From: Oligoflexia bacterium
GTDB taxonomy: Bacteria; Bdellovibrionota_C; UBA2361; JBGSMV01
DNA: 32,077 nt
Reading direction: 5' to 3'
Assembly: GCA_019694515.1 (NCBI GenBank)
Contig: JAIBBU010000034.1
Coordinates: forward strand, 1-32,077
How positions within the stretch are numbered: position 1 is the stretch's first letter; every line of letters begins with the position of its first letter. A model generated the notes under the pieces. It searched no databases. It was not told the origin of the DNA and saw only the letters and a program-made list of their open reading frames with translations. Position numbers and translations under genes: made by a program. Below, one piece after another: positions 18,808-27,510 of the stretch.

Positions 18808-19251
18808 CTAAACCCAGACGTCGTGCTTGCCCTGGGTCAGAATTCTACCAGCGGTGCGAAGCTCATCTAGACGCTTAAGAATGCGCTGCTGGGCATCTTC
18901 CACATCTTGGATCGGCTGGGGAGGTAAGGTGCTCAGATCTTCCTTGACGCTCTTACACTTACGATCGGTCATATTGGCAAAGAAGATCGTTTGCAGCTTG
19001 GTACTGGCTTTTTTTAACGCCAGGGTCAGATCCGATTGGGGGGTTTCGGAGAGCAGCAGCTGCAAGCCCTGAGGAGTCAGGTCAGCGATATCCTCAAAGG
19101 TAAAAAGGTTGGCCTCAACCCGCACCGTAACCTCCGGGGCCTTTTCCTTCATCGCAGCCACGATCCGTTCGCGGTCGGAAGCGCGCATGCTGCTCAGGAT
19201 TTGGGCGGCAACCTTAGGTCCGTCTACCTTTTCATCTGGATCTTTGGCCAT
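18808..19251 (-). CDS. Stand-alone FliG C-terminal-domain protein
   Basis: 147 residues matching only the second half of the flagellar switch protein FliG. Residues 11-50 resemble the armadillo segment after the FliG Gly-Gly linker, and LFTFEDIADL (49-58) equals the MFTFEDL motif; the torque helix region follows. By alignment from memory with E. coli FliG, K80, R97, E104 and D105 correspond to K264, R281, D288 and D289, while R297 is Pro (P113). The N and EHPQ-containing middle domains are absent and the C-terminus (GKHDVWV) resembles that of FliG. It follows corA in the same direction, 82 bases away, with no other flagellar gene in the window. It could be a diverged or repurposed domain, a regulator binding FliM or MotA, or a relic. 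The reading frame is intact. AGG lies only two bases before the ATG. Confidence 0.75.
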   Translation of the reverse strand: MAKDPDEKVDGPKVAAQILSSMRASDRERIVAAMKEKAPEVTVRVEANLFTFEDIADLTPQGLQLLLSETPQSDLTLALKKASTKLQTIFFANMTDRKCKSVKEDLSTLPPQPIQDVEDAQQRILKRLDELRTAGRILTQGKHDVWV

Positions 19252-19333
19252 TACCTGTTTAGATGCAAAATAAGGCTGTCTTAGCGCACAATTCTAGAAC
19301 AGCTAACGTCCTGATGTTATAGCGTTAATCGAT

Positions 19334-20371
19334 TTATAGCCACTGCTTTCTTCTAAAGAAAGCCAGCATCAACCCGACCAGTACGATCATGGTTACGCAG
19401 ACCAGCCAAAAGCCGTGCGGGCTATGCAGCAGCGGGATCGCTTCGAAGTTCATGCCGTAAAGGCCGACCACGATGTTTAGTGGTGCTGCCAGGGTAGTAA
19501 TAACGGCCAAAATTCGCATGGTGTCACCAAGCCGAACATTGGCCATGGCGAAATAGGTGTCGCGCAATCCCAGGAGACCATCGATCTCTTTATCGATGGT
19601 CTTAATGATCGAGAGCGCGTGGTCGTCGATGTCGCGGTAGTAGCGGCGCTGCTTTTCATGAATAAAGTCCGCATCCGACCCCAGCCGTGCCACCACGCCG
19701 CGCTGTTCGCGCATTAGCTGCCGCAGTGAGGCCAGATCTTTTTTCAATGACATGACCTGACGCACATCGAATTGATCTTGGTCCGCGATCGCCTGCAGCT
19801 CCATTTCATCGATCAAATTCTCGAAAAATCCCACCCCGCGCGCGAATCGGTCAAAGAGCACATCCAGCACCCGGTGACCCACCACGTCTGTTCCCTGGGC
19901 GATGGTGCGCTCCGGATATTGGCGCACCTGACGGGTAACGGCGTCCAGCCAGGGGACATCCCGGCGACGGAAGGTGATGATGAATTTGTCGGAGAGGAAG
20001 ACTGCGACTTTGCGGGTAAATACCTCCTCGTGGTCCTCGTCGCCCAGCAGCTCTTCGGTAACTTGAGGATCGGCCTGCAGTCTGGAGCGCCAGATCTGCT
20101 CGACCTCGGGGGAGGCCTTAATGGCGCGAAATATCATGAATAGGTAGCTGCCGAAATCTTCCAGCTTGGGGAAATGGCCTGGAGTTAAGCAGTCTTCGAC
20201 TGCCAGTTCATGCAGTCTAAAGTGGGAGGCGATCGCCTTGATCTCATCCGGATCGTCGCTCTGCAGATCGACCCAGGAGATCTTAGCGGAGGTGCACTCT
20301 TTTAGATCTTTAAGCGCTTCAAAGTGTTCGACGCCTTTCTCAGGCGAGTAGGTAAGGATCGTGATCTGCAT
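19334..20371 (-). CDS. corA: CorA-family magnesium transporter
   Basis: 345-residue pentameric Mg2+/Co2+ channel of the cytoplasmic membrane. The signature YGMNFE places GMN at 306-308 at the end of the first of two C-terminal helices (roughly 288-305 and 317-335), and the protein ends with the basic RRKQWL typical of CorA. The long N-terminal cytoplasmic alpha/beta and stalk region (MQITILTY, VAVFLSDKFIITFR, LMREQRGVVARL) is complete. No Mg-sensing leader (M-box) was recognised upstream; the 91 bases between its start and the divergent tRNA gene are too short for one. Confidence 0.94.
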   Translation of the reverse strand: MQITILTYSPEKGVEHFEALKDLKECTSAKISWVDLQSDDPDEIKAIASHFRLHELAVEDCLTPGHFPKLEDFGSYLFMIFRAIKASPEVEQIWRSRLQADPQVTEELLGDEDHEEVFTRKVAVFLSDKFIITFRRRDVPWLDAVTRQVRQYPERTIAQGTDVVGHRVLDVLFDRFARGVGFFENLIDEMELQAIADQDQFDVRQVMSLKKDLASLRQLMREQRGVVARLGSDADFIHEKQRRYYRDIDDHALSIIKTIDKEIDGLLGLRDTYFAMANVRLGDTMRILAVITTLAAPLNIVVGLYGMNFEAIPLLHSPHGFWLVCVTMIVLVGLMLAFFRRKQWL

Positions 20372-20462
20372 CGCGAGTACTTAGGGACTGCGGTATTCCG
20401 CGTTTTCTTGCGAATTGTTGCATGAAAACGAAAAATCCGGCAAGAATTAACACCTTAGAGAT

Positions 20463-20536
20463 GGCGACGTAGCTCAGTTGGTTAGAGCGTGGGATTCATA
20501 ACCCCAAGGCCGGTGGTTCGAGCCCACCCGTCGCTA
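20463..20536 (+). tRNA. tRNA-Met, anticodon CAT, elongator-like
   Basis: Full cloverleaf of 74 nt: acceptor GGCGACG with CGTCGCT, D arm GCTC/GAGC, anticodon loop TTCATAA, T arm GGTGG-TTCGAGC-CCACC, discriminator A and no encoded CCA. The pyrimidine 11-purine 24 pair and paired first base argue for elongator rather than initiator Met; a lysidine-modified tRNA-Ile2 also reads CAT at gene level and cannot be excluded. Oddities: G1 pairs with U72 as a wobble and the last anticodon-stem pair is an A31-C39 mismatch. Confidence 0.92.
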
Positions 20537-20710
20537 GATATTCCATTCGGCGCGGGCACCAGTTCGGCCGTGCGACCGGTCGCCAGAGCTTTGGCATTGC
20601 TGGCGGCGCGAACCGCCGCACATCATGATCCCGACATTTCCGCAGAGATCTCGACCCTTTTAAACGCCGGGCTGAATGGTTAGATTTAGCTGTGAGGGGG
20701 CGAGTCTAAC

Positions 20711-21724
20711 TTGAGTGTAAACTACCATGATTACTATAAGATTCTGGGCGTCGAACGAAACGCCACGCAGGATCAGATTCAAAAGGCGTACCGTAAGCTT
20801 GCGCGGAAATACCATCCTGACATCAACAAGGACAAAGGAGCGGAGGAGAAGTTCAAGGAGCTCAACGAGGCCAACGAGGTCCTAAAAGATCCCGAGAAAA
20901 GAAAGCTCTATGACAGTCTGGGTGCCAACTGGAAGGCTGGACAGGAGTTCCGCCCGCCTCCGGGTTATGAGCAGTTTTTTAGCCAGCAGCGCGGTGGCCG
21001 TCCCGGAAGAGGGGGGATGCAATTTGAGTTCGGTGGTGGCGGAGCTGGAGGGTTCTCCGACTTTTTCGATATGCTCTTTGGAGCGGGAGGCGGCGGTTTC
21101 GAGTCGATCTTCGGCGCCGGCGGAGCCGGAATGGGTGGAATGGGAGGCATGGGGGGCCGTGCGGCCGCGGGTGAATCCTTTAACGCCGAGCTTCCAATCG
21201 CACTCGAAGACGCAGTACACGGCGCGACGAAGCAATTTAGTCTTGAGCTCCATGAACCGCAGCCGGACGGCACGGTCAGAAGAACCCCCAAGAGCTATTC
21301 CGTGAAGATTCCGGCGGGTACAAAAGAGGGATCGATCATTCGCTTGGCCGGACAGGGCCAGCCTGGGAGCAGGGGCGGGCAGTCCGGCGATCTGCTGCTG
21401 AAAGTTAAGTTTCTTCCCCATCGGGATTTTCAGGCTGATGGTTTCGATCTAGTCGGCAGTTTGCCGGTGAGCCCCTGGGAAGCCGCTCTGGGGACCAAGG
21501 TTGAGGCCCGCACTTTGGATGGGCAGGTGATGGTTAGTATCGCGCCCGGCTCTCAGAGCGGTCAGAAGCTTCGTCTTAAAGGCAAGGGACTGCCAAAGTC
21601 AAAGACCGAAAAGGGGGATTTGTATCTTGAGATAAAAATCGTGGTACCAGGTACGTTGACGGCAGAGGAGCAGGAATTGATGCAGAAGCTGGGTAAGGTA
21701 TCGAAGTTTAATCCGCGGCGCTAG
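20711..21724 (+). CDS. cbpA: DnaJ-type co-chaperone, CbpA-like (no zinc finger)
   Basis: 337 residues. The J domain (about 6-70) contains the DnaK-stimulating HPD at 35-37. A long Gly/Phe-rich linker follows (about 110-158), then two substrate-binding beta domains ([17 protein letters not shown], and [19 protein letters not shown] and [19 protein letters not shown]). The CxxCxGxG zinc fingers of classical DnaJ are absent, so it is of the CbpA/DjlA-independent type B class rather than housekeeping DnaJ. The only usable start is TTG at 20711; GAGGGGG lies about 11 bases upstream. It precedes clpB by 286 bases, giving a small heat-shock chaperone locus without dnaK or grpE. The symbol reflects architecture only. 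Confidence 0.88.
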   Translation: MSVNYHDYYKILGVERNATQDQIQKAYRKLARKYHPDINKDKGAEEKFKELNEANEVLKDPEKRKLYDSLGANWKAGQEFRPPPGYEQFFSQQRGGRPGRGGMQFEFGGGGAGGFSDFFDMLFGAGGGGFESIFGAGGAGMGGMGGMGGRAAAGESFNAELPIALEDAVHGATKQFSLELHEPQPDGTVRRTPKSYSVKIPAGTKEGSIIRLAGQGQPGSRGGQSGDLLLKVKFLPHRDFQADGFDLVGSLPVSPWEAALGTKVEARTLDGQVMVSIAPGSQSGQKLRLKGKGLPKSKTEKGDLYLEIKIVVPGTLTAEEQELMQKLGKVSKFNPRR

Positions 21725-21928
21725 GCCGGGTGGCGCTATGGCCAAGATGCCAGGAATTTGGTGCGCGAGGCCGCAAATGAAATAGCGCGACTGCTAGAGA
21801 GTTTTCGGAAGCCGATAGCCGCGCAGTATAACTGATATGCCCGCTACAGCGTCCCCGCCCTGATCTCACTAGATCCTCCATCCCGCCCATCAGCCCTATT
21901 CCCCCCAAAACCACCTGATCTTCCTAAT

Positions 21929-21950
21929 ACTGGAAGTTGCTGTTTCCAGT
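21929..21950. repeat. Inverted repeat upstream of clpB (1)
   Basis: ACTGGAA (21929-21935) and TTCCAGT (21944-21950) are perfect complements around 8 bases, with one more possible G-T pair inside. It does not match the CIRCE element. Could be an operator or a leader hairpin. The rest of the 286-base gap (21725-22010) shows no gene. Confidence 0.45.
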
Positions 21951-21964
21951 GATTATCTAGAGCG

Positions 21965-21994
21965 ATGAGCCGATATATCTATTGGGCTCATTTT
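21965..21994 (+). promoter_or_regulatory. Stem-loop directly before the clpB start (2)
   Basis: ATGAGCC (21965-21971) pairs perfectly with GGCTCAT (21985-21991), loop 13 bases, followed by TTTT and then, 17 bases after the stem, the clpB ATG. The 3' arm is close to, but does not include, the weak GAGAG ribosome site (22002-22006). It may be a leader structure such as a thermosensor or an attenuator; no sigma32-like promoter (CTTGAAA/CCCCAT) was found. Confidence 0.4.
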
Positions 21995-22010
21995 AAGAGT
22001 CGAGAGAGTC

Positions 22011-24644
22011 ATGGATTTCAATAGGTTAACCCAAAAAAGCCAGGAAGCTTTTCATGAGGCGCAGGCCAAAGCAGTACGGCACGGGCACACCGAGGTGGAT
22101 GTAGATCATCTGCTTTATGCGCTGTTAGAGCAGCAGGACGGTCTTCTAGGCCGGATTCTTACCCGGATTGATGTCGCTCCCGCCGCGATGCTTGAAGCTG
22201 TTTCGAAAGAGCTGGACCGCCGTCCCTCCGTTTCAGGGCCGGGAGCGGAAGCCGGCAAAGTCTATGTCACGCAAAGACTGAATCGCCTTTTGATTGCAGC
22301 CGAGGACGAGGCCAAGCGCTTGAAGGATGAATATGTATCAGTCGAGCATTTAGCCCTGGCGATGTTGGAGGAGGGCGATAAGACTCCTAGCGGCAAAATT
22401 TTTGGGCAGTTTCAAATCACCCGAGATCGTTTCCTGAAAGCGCTGACCGAGATCCGGGGCAACCAGCGGGTTGTTGGTGCCAATCCCGAAGAAACCTATG
22501 AGGCGCTGGAGCGTTATGGCCGGGATCTAGTCAAGGAAGCTGAACGCGGAAAACTTGATCCGGTTATAGGGCGAGACACCGAAATTCGACGCGCTATTAG
22601 AATTCTCTCCAGAAAGACTAAGAATAACCCGGTCCTAATCGGCGATCCGGGAGTAGGAAAAACCGCGATTGTTGAAGGATTGGCGCAACGCATTGTGCGG
22701 GGAGATGTGCCAGAGAGTCTTAAGGAGCGCAGTATCTTTGCGCTCGACATGGGCGCGCTTCTTGCCGGAGCCAAGTATCGCGGGGAGTTCGAGGAAAGAC
22801 TGAAGGCGGTATTGAACGAAGTTAAGAAGTCGGATGGGCGCATCATTCTCTTCATCGACGAGCTTCATACGATCGTGGGAGCCGGAAAAGCTGAGGGGGC
22901 GATCGATGCCGGAAACATGCTGAAACCGATGCTGGCTCGAGGAGAGCTGCACTGTATTGGCGCGACCACCCTAGACGAATACCGCAAATATATCGAAAAG
23001 GACAAAGCGTTAGAGCGGCGCTTCCAGCCGGTGGTGGTGGATCAGCCCTCGGTCGAAGACACGATCTCAATCTTGCGCGGAGTTAAGGAGCGCTTTGAGG
23101 TGCATCACGGCGTTAAAATTCAGGACAATGCGCTGGTAGCGGCCGCGGTCCTTTCGAACCGTTATATCTCGGACCGTTTTTTGCCCGATAAAGCGATCGA
23201 TCTGGTGGACGAGGCCTGCGCCTCGATCCGCACTGAAATTGATTCCATGCCGCAGGAGCTGGACGAAGTAACACGGCGCATCATGCAGCTGGAGATTGAG
23301 CAGGCGGCCTTGAAGAAAGAAAAGGACCGGTCCAGCAAGGAAAAACTTAAAGAGCTTGAGAAGGATATCTCTGATCTAAAAGAACAGCAGCATAGAATGC
23401 GTGCCCAGTGGACTACCGAGAAGGATGAAATTCAAAAGGTCAGGGCCGTCAGAGAAGAGATCGAAAATCTGCGCCGTGAGATTGAGAAAGCCGAGCGCGC
23501 CTACGATCTAAATAAAGCGGCTGAACTAAAGCACGGCAAACTGCCTGAAAGCCAAAAGCGTTTGGAGTCTTTAGAGAAGGCGCTGGCAGGCGGCGACGGC
23601 AAGAAGCGGCTGCTGCGTGAAGAGGTCTCCGAAGAGGAGATTGCCGAAATCATCGCGCGCTGGACCGGTATCCCGGTAACGCGGCTGGTCGAGAGTGAGA
23701 AAGAAAAGCTGCTAAAGCTCGATCAAGTGCTGCATCAACGTGTGATCGGACAGGATGAGGCCGTGCAGCTCGTGGCCGATGCGGTGATACGAGCCCGCGC
23801 GGGTATTAAAGATCCGCGCCGTCCGATCGGCTCCTTCATCTTCTTAGGACCAACGGGGGTGGGGAAAACCGAGCTGGCTAAGACCTTGGCTCAGACGCTT
23901 TTCGATTCTGAGGACAATATCGTGCGGATCGACATGAGCGAATATATGGAGAAATTCTCCGTTAGCCGGTTGATTGGAGCTCCTCCGGGATATGTGGGCT
24001 ACGAGGAAGGCGGGCAGCTAAGTGAGGCCGTACGCCGCAAGCCCTATTCGGTTATATTGTTCGATGAGATCGAGAAGGCGCATCAAGATGTATTTAATGT
24101 GCTGCTACAGATCTTAGATGACGGACGGGTGACCGATTCGCAGGGGCGCACCGTCGATTTCAAAAACACCGTGATCATCATGACCTCTAATGTCGGCTCC
24201 TCGTATCTGCTGGAGGGCATTACCGAACAAGGCGATATTAAGGAAGCTGCCCGCGGCAATGTGATGAAAGATTTACGTGCGCACTTTAGGCCTGAGTTCT
24301 TGAACCGCGTTGATGAAATCGTAATGTTCAAGCCCTTAACGCTCTCCGAGATCTCAAAGATCGTGGAGCTGCAGGTCGAGCAGGTGCGCAAACGCCTGGT
24401 TGAGCGCAATCTGGAGCTGACACTTACAGCTGCCGCCAGAGAATTCGTGGCCAAGAAGGGATACGATCCGGTGTACGGAGCGAGACCCCTAAAGCGCTAC
24501 ATTCAGCGTGAACTTGAGACCAAGATCGGGCGTGCGCTGATTGCGGATCAGGTGCCGGATGGATCGACGATTAAGGTTGATCTAAAGAACGATGAATTGC
24601 AGATTAGCTACGGCGCTGCGACGCGAGTCGAGAAAGCTGCCTAA
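22011..24644 (+). CDS. clpB: ATP-dependent disaggregase ClpB
   Basis: 877-residue Hsp100 chaperone that works with DnaK to extract proteins from aggregates. Domains in order: N-domain (1-145), first AAA+ with Walker A GDPGVGKT at 211-218 and RGEFEERLK pore region, M-domain coiled coil about 410-530 with alternating Lys/Glu (the ClpB-defining insertion, absent from ClpA/ClpC), second AAA+ with Walker A GPTGVGKT at 613-620, pore GYVGYEEGG and arginine finger FLNRVDE. Length and order are standard. Stands downstream of the CbpA-like gene; the leader has two inverted repeats. Confidence 0.97.
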   Translation: MDFNRLTQKSQEAFHEAQAKAVRHGHTEVDVDHLLYALLEQQDGLLGRILTRIDVAPAAMLEAVSKELDRRPSVSGPGAEAGKVYVTQRLNRLLIAAEDEAKRLKDEYVSVEHLALAMLEEGDKTPSGKIFGQFQITRDRFLKALTEIRGNQRVVGANPEETYEALERYGRDLVKEAERGKLDPVIGRDTEIRRAIRILSRKTKNNPVLIGDPGVGKTAIVEGLAQRIVRGDVPESLKERSIFALDMGALLAGAKYRGEFEERLKAVLNEVKKSDGRIILFIDELHTIVGAGKAEGAIDAGNMLKPMLARGELHCIGATTLDEYRKYIEKDKALERRFQPVVVDQPSVEDTISILRGVKERFEVHHGVKIQDNALVAAAVLSNRYISDRFLPDKAIDLVDEACASIRTEIDSMPQELDEVTRRIMQLEIEQAALKKEKDRSSKEKLKELEKDISDLKEQQHRMRAQWTTEKDEIQKVRAVREEIENLRREIEKAERAYDLNKAAELKHGKLPESQKRLESLEKALAGGDGKKRLLREEVSEEEIAEIIARWTGIPVTRLVESEKEKLLKLDQVLHQRVIGQDEAVQLVADAVIRARAGIKDPRRPIGSFIFLGPTGVGKTELAKTLAQTLFDSEDNIVRIDMSEYMEKFSVSRLIGAPPGYVGYEEGGQLSEAVRRKPYSVILFDEIEKAHQDVFNVLLQILDDGRVTDSQGRTVDFKNTVIIMTSNVGSSYLLEGITEQGDIKEAARGNVMKDLRAHFRPEFLNRVDEIVMFKPLTLSEISKIVELQVEQVRKRLVERNLELTLTAAAREFVAKKGYDPVYGARPLKRYIQRELETKIGRALIADQVPDGSTIKVDLKNDELQISYGAATRVEKAA

Positions 24645-24670
24645 CCGATAGAAGTCCTTAACCTCTGATG

Positions 24671-24717
24671 AACGGTTGTTTTTTAGCCCTCCTAGGGCTA
24701 CCATTCACAACTGTTTT
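24671..24717 (+). promoter_or_regulatory. Nested inverted repeat between clpB and bioB
   Basis: Outer arms AACGGTTGT (24671-24679) and ACAACTGTT (24707-24715) pair over 9 bases with one G-T wobble; inside, TAGCCCT (24684-24690) pairs perfectly with AGGGCTA (24694-24700) around a CCT loop. TTTTGTTT follows from 24714, as in a terminator for clpB, yet the bioB ribosome site GAGG begins only at 24721, leaving no room for a promoter after it. It does not fit the TTGTAAACC-N15-GGTTTACAA BirA operator. Terminator, attenuator or operator are all possible. Confidence 0.5.
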
Positions 24718-24732
24718 GTTTGAGGAAAAGCG

Positions 24733-25725
24733 ATGTCACATCCAGAAGTTAGAACAAACTGGACCCGGGCTGAGGTAGCAGAAATCTATAATCTGCCCTT
24801 CCTGGATCTTGTTTTTCGAGCAGCCCAGGTCCACCGCAAATTTCACCAATCAGACGAGGTGCAGGTCTGTACTCTGCTCTCCATCAAGACTGGAGGCTGC
24901 ACCGAGGACTGCAAGTATTGTTCGCAATCCGCCCACTACAAGACCGGCCTGCAAGCCCATAAGCTCGTCGCCAAGGAGGAAGTGGTTACCAAGGCACGCG
25001 AGGCTAAGGATAACGGCGCGAGCCGCTTCTGCATGGGCGCTGCCTGGCGCGAAATCCGCGATAATAAGGATTTCGATCGGATTTTGGAGATGGTGCGCGA
25101 GGTCAACGGCATGGGGTTGGAAGTTTGCTGCACCCTCGGCATGCTGACCGAAGAACAGGCTCACAAGCTGAAGCAAGCGGGCTTGCATGCCTATAACCAC
25201 AATCTCGACACCTCGGAATCGCACTACGCGAATGTCATTACCACCCGCACCTATCAGGATCGGCTAAACACCATCGAGAATGTGCGCAAGGCCGGCATCA
25301 CCGTTTGCTGCGGCGGCATTTTGGGTTTGGGTGAGTCCAAAGACGATCGCATCGATCTTCTGAAGACCCTTTCCAATCTTTCCCCGCATCCGGAGTCGGT
25401 GCCAATTAATGCACTCGTGCCAATCGAAGGCACTCCGCTGCATGGACAGTCCACTGTGGATAATTTTGAATTTGTAAGATCGATTGCGACCGCCCGTATT
25501 TTGATGCCCACCTCAATGGTGCGGTTGTCCGCGGGACGACTGGAGATGTCAAAGGAAACTCAAGCGCTCTGCTTTTTGGCCGGTGCGAATTCGATCTTTG
25601 GCGGAGAAAAATTGCTGACCACTCCGAATCCCGCCAGCGACTCCGATGCGGAGCTGTTCTCATCTTTAGGGCTGCGGCCGCGTGAAGCTTTTAAGAGTGC
25701 GCAGTCCGAAGCCGCCAATGGCTGA
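24733..25725 (+). CDS. bioB: Biotin synthase
   Basis: Radical SAM enzyme that inserts sulfur into dethiobiotin, the last step of biotin synthesis. 330 residues. The radical SAM cysteines C56, C60 and C63 in [13 protein letters not shown] bind the [4Fe-4S] cluster; further conserved parts are [23 protein letters not shown] and the C-terminal [17 protein letters not shown] with the Arg of VRLSAGR for the auxiliary [2Fe-2S] site. GAGG eight bases before the ATG. First gene of a closely packed run bioB-bioF-bioD-bioA-KAS-acs. Confidence 0.97.
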   Translation: MSHPEVRTNWTRAEVAEIYNLPFLDLVFRAAQVHRKFHQSDEVQVCTLLSIKTGGCTEDCKYCSQSAHYKTGLQAHKLVAKEEVVTKAREAKDNGASRFCMGAAWREIRDNKDFDRILEMVREVNGMGLEVCCTLGMLTEEQAHKLKQAGLHAYNHNLDTSESHYANVITTRTYQDRLNTIENVRKAGITVCCGGILGLGESKDDRIDLLKTLSNLSPHPESVPINALVPIEGTPLHGQSTVDNFEFVRSIATARILMPTSMVRLSAGRLEMSKETQALCFLAGANSIFGGEKLLTTPNPASDSDAELFSSLGLRPREAFKSAQSEAANG

Positions 25726-25742
25726 TCTTTTTGGGAGGTGGT

Positions 25743-26921
25743 GTGGAGGAGCAGAACGGACGCATCGATTCTATCCGTACCTTGCTTGACCAGAAGCTCC
25801 GTACCCGGGCGATGGACCATTCGTTACGCTCGTTGACGGTGCGGGACGGGCTGGTCGATTTTGCCTCGAACGACTACCTGGGATTCGCGCGCTCTGAATA
25901 TCTGCGCCGTTTCCGAGATAAGGCCGCCAAGAGCTTGGAGCCGGTTAGTTTAGGTTCAACCGGGTCTAGACTTCTGAGCGGCAACAGCCATCTGGCGGAA
26001 GATCTAGAGCAAGAGTTGGCCTCTTTCCATGGCGCCGAAGCTGCGCTGCTTTTCAATTCCGGGTACGAGGCCAACCTCGGTTTAGTATCAGCACTCAGCC
26101 ACCGCCACGTCACGGTTATCTTCGATGAGTATGTACACGCTTCGATCCGCGACGGCGCGCGCTTAGGGCTTGGCCGTTCCTATTCGTTCCGACACAACGA
26201 TCCCGAAGACCTGGAGCGAAAGCTTAGCGCGGCCAAGGGGCCGGCGCTGGTATTGGTTGAAGCGCTCTATTCCATGGATGGCGATTTGGCTCCGCTCGAT
26301 CAGATCTTGGATGTCTGCAAGAGATATGCGGCCGAGCTCGTCGTGGATGAAGCACACACCAACGGCCTTTATGGCGATCGCGGGCAGGGATTGGTGGCCG
26401 AAAAGCGGCTGGAAGGCCAGGTTTTCGCACGCGTCGTCACCTTCGGTAAGGCCCTGGGTTGTCACGGAGCGGCGGTGCTAGGCTCCAGCAATCTGGTGAA
26501 ATTTCTGGTCAATTTCGCGCGTCCCTTTATCTATACGACGGCGCTCCCAGCTTCTTCGTTGATCTCGATTAAGAGCGCTTATGGGCATCTGCCTGGTGCC
26601 CGCGCGGAGCGCGCGGCACTGAGAGCTAACATCGACAAGTTTAACGATCTATTCCCGGGCCGAAATTGTACTGGACCCGTTCAAAGTCTAGTGGTCGGCG
26701 GCAATGAACGCACCCGCCGTGCAGCCCAAAGAATGGTGGAGCATGGCCTGGACGTTAGGGCCCTGCTAAGCCCAACAGTCCCGGCCGGCACCGAGCGATT
26801 GCGCATTTGCTTGCATGCTTTTAATACGGCGGAGGAGCTGCATCGGCTTGCGCTGGTGCTCCGCGAAGAGCTGGCTACGCTTGAAATGGGGCTAAGTGAA
26901 AAGGCTGTTTCTAACTGGTAA
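25743..26921 (+). CDS. bioF: 8-amino-7-oxononanoate synthase
   Basis: PLP enzyme joining pimeloyl thioester and alanine. 392 residues from GTG at 25743, chosen because GGGAGG lies four bases upstream; an in-frame TTG at 25731 would contain that site. Visible family segments are DFASNDYLGFA, GSTGSRLLSGN and VDEAHTNGLYGDRG; the Schiff-base lysine is K236 in TFGKALG. It starts 17 bases after bioB and overlaps bioD by 26 bases. KBL is a close relative, but the biotin context settles the call. Confidence 0.95.
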   Translation: MEEQNGRIDSIRTLLDQKLRTRAMDHSLRSLTVRDGLVDFASNDYLGFARSEYLRRFRDKAAKSLEPVSLGSTGSRLLSGNSHLAEDLEQELASFHGAEAALLFNSGYEANLGLVSALSHRHVTVIFDEYVHASIRDGARLGLGRSYSFRHNDPEDLERKLSAAKGPALVLVEALYSMDGDLAPLDQILDVCKRYAAELVVDEAHTNGLYGDRGQGLVAEKRLEGQVFARVVTFGKALGCHGAAVLGSSNLVKFLVNFARPFIYTTALPASSLISIKSAYGHLPGARAERAALRANIDKFNDLFPGRNCTGPVQSLVVGGNERTRRAAQRMVEHGLDVRALLSPTVPAGTERLRICLHAFNTAEELHRLALVLREELATLEMGLSEKAVSNW

Positions 26922-27510
26922 CGGCACCGACGTCGGTAAAACGTTGATCGCCGCGATCCTTTGTCAGGCGCTGGGCGCGGATTACTGGAAGCCGGTGCAA
27001 TGCGGCTCGCTGGAGCGCTCTGATTCCGACCTGGTTAGGGAGCTGGTGACCAACGTCAGCTTCAAATGTCATCCGGAAGGGCTGCGACTTAAGGCCCCGA
27101 TGTCGCCCCATGCGGCGGCGGCATTAGAAGGCAGGAAGATCGGGCTGGCCGAACTAATCGCCCCGATCACGGATAATCTGCTCCTAATCGAAGGTGCGGG
27201 TGGTTTGATGGTGCCGCTTAACCAGTACGAATTGATGCTTGACCTAATCGCAGCGCTGGAGGCGGAGGTCGTAGTTGTATCTCGAAATTATCTGGGCAGC
27301 ATCAATCACACCTTGTTGACTCTGGAGGCGCTAAAAGCGCGAGGACTTCCGATCGCTGGGATTATATTTAACGGCGGTTCAACCCCTTCATCCGAGGATA
27401 TAATTCAAAGCTACTCCAAGATTAGATGTCTGGGGCATGTTCCACAGCTGAAACGCATTGATGCGGAAACAGTCGCCGAACAGGCGCGGAATTTTGCGAG
27501 GGTGCTATGA
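26896..27510 (+). CDS. bioD: Dethiobiotin synthetase
   Basis: ATP-dependent closure of the ureido ring from 7,8-diaminononanoate and CO2. 204 residues, slightly short but complete. Starts at GTG inside the end of bioF (MKRLFLTGNGTDVGKT), with the P-loop at 8-16, a KPVQCGS substrate segment at about 33-39, and LLIEGAGGLMVPL near 95. The catalytic Lys of the KPVQ motif is present. Ends ATGA-overlapped with bioA. Confidence 0.95.
   Translation: MKRLFLTGNGTDVGKTLIAAILCQALGADYWKPVQCGSLERSDSDLVRELVTNVSFKCHPEGLRLKAPMSPHAAAALEGRKIGLAELIAPITDNLLLIEGAGGLMVPLNQYELMLDLIAALEAEVVVVSRNYLGSINHTLLTLEALKARGLPIAGIIFNGGSTPSSEDIIQSYSKIRCLGHVPQLKRIDAETVAEQARNFARVL

Noticed and set aside
20489..20683. 64-codon plus-strand frame starting inside the tRNA
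   Set aside because: It overlaps the tRNA body, lacks a ribosome site and has no recognisable domain; the 174 bases between tRNA and cbpA hold no other gene that I can support.
21725..22010. CIRCE or sigma32 control site before clpB
   Set aside because: Neither TTAGCACTC/GAGTGCTAA nor CTTGAAA with CCCCAT was found.
24671..24717. BirA operator upstream of bioB
   Set aside because: TTGT and ACAA occur but the inner AAACC/GGTTT half-sites are missing and the spacing is 27, not about 25.
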